Assembly (NCBI RefSeq): GCF_018613605.1
Contig: NZ_JAGGPU010000002.1
Coordinates: 372,001 to 436,000, forward strand
DNA from: Pedobacter sp. ISL-64
GTDB lineage: Bacteria > Bacteroidota > Bacteroidia > Sphingobacteriales > Sphingobacteriaceae
Reading direction: 5' to 3'
Length of the DNA: 64,000 nt
Positions 63,112-64,000 of the stretch are shown here, piece by piece; the first letter of the stretch is position 1; each line of letters begins with the position of its first letter. The notes below the pieces were generated by a model. It saw only the letters and a list, made by a program, of their open reading frames with translations, made no database searches and was not told the origin of the DNA. The position numbers and the translations under genes are program-made.

Positions 63112-64000
63112 ATGAAGATAGCCGTTATTGGTACCGGATACGTAGGTTTAGTTACCGGAACCTGTTTAGCAGAAACAGGAAATGATGTAATATGTGTTGA
63201 CATTAATGAAGCGAAAGTAAAGCAGATGCAGGCTGGTGAAGTACCGATTTACGAGCCTGGTTTAGATCTTTTGTTCCATAGAAATATAGAACAGGAAAGG
63301 TTGACTTTTACAACAAATCTTGCAGATGCTGTAAAAGATGCGCAGATTATTTTTATGGCTTTGCCAACGCCTCCAGGTGGAGATGGTGCTGCCGATCTTT
63401 CTTATATTTTAGGCGCTGCAAAGGATATTTCAAAACTGATTACCGAGTATAAGGTCATCGTAAATAAATCAACTGTTCCGGTTGGAACGGCCGATAAGGT
63501 AAAGGCTGTTTTTGCCGAAAATACTTCGATTGAAGTAGATGTGGTATCCAATCCCGAGTTTTTAAGAGAGGGTGTAGCAGTTGATGATTTTATGAAACCT
63601 GACCGCGTGGTTTTAGGAACTAAAAGCGAAAGAGCGAAAAAGCTGATGGCTGAATTATACGGTCCTTATGTACGTCAGGGGAATCCAATTCTTTTTATGG
63701 ATGAGCGTTCTTCTGAATTGACTAAATATGCGGCAAACTCTTTCCTCGCCACCAAAATTACCTTCATGAACGAGGTTGCCAACCTTTGTGAACTCGTGGG
63801 TGCTGATGTTGATTCGGTAAGAAGGGGCATTGGTTCTGATGATCGTATCGGTAAACGTTTTCTTTTTCCAGGGGTAGGTTACGGCGGTTCATGTTTCCCT
63901 AAAGATGTTCAGGCACTGGTAAAATCATCTGATGATTATGCCTACGATTTTCAGATCCTGAAATCGGTAATGGAGGTTAATGAAAGACAAAAAACAATCC
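63112..64000 (+). CDS. ugd: UDP-glucose 6-dehydrogenase (partial, runs off the right edge)
   Basis: 296 complete codons are visible, no stop. NAD-binding GTGYVGLVTG at residues 7-16, then NKSTVPVGTADK near 122, SNPEFLREGVA near 144, and GVGYGGSCFPKDV near 258 with the catalytic Cys. It oxidises UDP-glucose to UDP-glucuronate for surface polysaccharides. About a third of the protein lies beyond the window. GDP-mannose dehydrogenase is the main alternative; REGVA and GYGGSCFPKD favour Ugd. Confidence 0.9.
   Translation, partial: MKIAVIGTGYVGLVTGTCLAETGNDVICVDINEAKVKQMQAGEVPIYEPGLDLLFHRNIEQERLTFTTNLADAVKDAQIIFMALPTPPGGDGAADLSYILGAAKDISKLITEYKVIVNKSTVPVGTADKVKAVFAENTSIEVDVVSNPEFLREGVAVDDFMKPDRVVLGTKSERAKKLMAELYGPYVRQGNPILFMDERSSELTKYAANSFLATKITFMNEVANLCELVGADVDSVRRGIGSDDRIGKRFLFPGVGYGGSCFPKDVQALVKSSDDYAYDFQILKSVMEVNERQKTI

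Noticed and set aside
1..64000. tRNA, rRNA, prophage or integrative element
   Set aside because: No cloverleaf, rRNA segment, integrase, transposase or phage structural gene was recognised on either strand.

Overview
The window looks like a chromosomal segment of a Bacteroidota bacterium, most probably Sphingobacteriaceae (Pedobacter-like). This is inferred from the kinds of proteins encoded (head GIN domain, CCC-motif membrane protein, BT_3928-type DoxX protein, DUF6370, DUF1599, GH3, CruF), from TANNTTTG-type -7 promoter boxes in place of sigma70 boxes, from the near absence of Shine-Dalgarno sequences, and from intergenic space filled with dispersed palindromic repeats. No rRNA, tRNA, CRISPR array, insertion sequence, prophage or integrase was seen. 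Almost all genes are core metabolism or envelope functions.

Layout. 1-3.1 kb: a CstB-like persulfide dioxygenase/rhodanese beside YpdA; a bacilliredoxin lies at 40.7 kb, and together they suggest bacillithiol chemistry. 3.2-9.8 kb: a frameshifted oxidase-like membrane protein, an alpha/beta hydrolase, polyprenyl synthase, TerC, an M28 peptidase and a membrane protein. 10-13.5 kb: M23 peptidase plus bactofilin, a CBS protein, ahcY. 13.7-20.4 kb: DUF6370, a deacetylase-like protein, GtrA plus a GT39-type transferase, pdxJ, EamA, a lipoprotein. 20.7-32.8 kb: a frameshifted TlpA-like protein, a glycosyltransferase-like protein, gcvP, an orphan DUF4157 (eCIS core) protein, YceI, an MBL hydrolase, a sulfatase. 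32.9-41.1 kb: recJ, lptB, GH3, a PIN toxin pair, a run of small membrane proteins, bacilliredoxin. 41.4-47.2 kb: cdaA and folP facing DUF1599, BT_3928-like, an ABC permease, DinB and aroK. 47.2-54.5 kb: a carotenoid desaturase, a RhuM remnant, M28, DoxX, rlmD, GIN. 54.6-64 kb: a phosphoribosyltransferase, a carotenoid tailoring operon (acyltransferase, glycosyltransferase, CruF, IspH, cysteine hydrolase, CrtW), hemH, gluconokinase, waaA and the start of a UDP-glucose dehydrogenase gene.

How genes fit together. The desaturase, CruF, CrtW, the glycosyltransferase and the acyltransferase could together make an acylated, glycosylated keto-carotenoid; the polyprenyl synthase and IspH supply isoprenoids. 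waaA, lptB, GtrA/GT39 and ugd are envelope glycan functions. YpdA, bacilliredoxin and the persulfide dioxygenase form a plausible low-molecular-weight-thiol redox set.

The most unusual signals are non-coding. Two telomere-like CCCTAAA arrays each sit at the 3' end of a minus-strand gene with the G-rich strand as mRNA sense. A 7 x 21 bp array starts directly and in frame after the stop of the DUF4157 gene. Two tandem duplications each pair a gene's 3' tail with a palindromic repeat. A MITE-like repeat family (called R1 here) has at least eight copies. Three genes (two membrane or secreted proteins and a RhuM remnant) carry single-base frameshifts.
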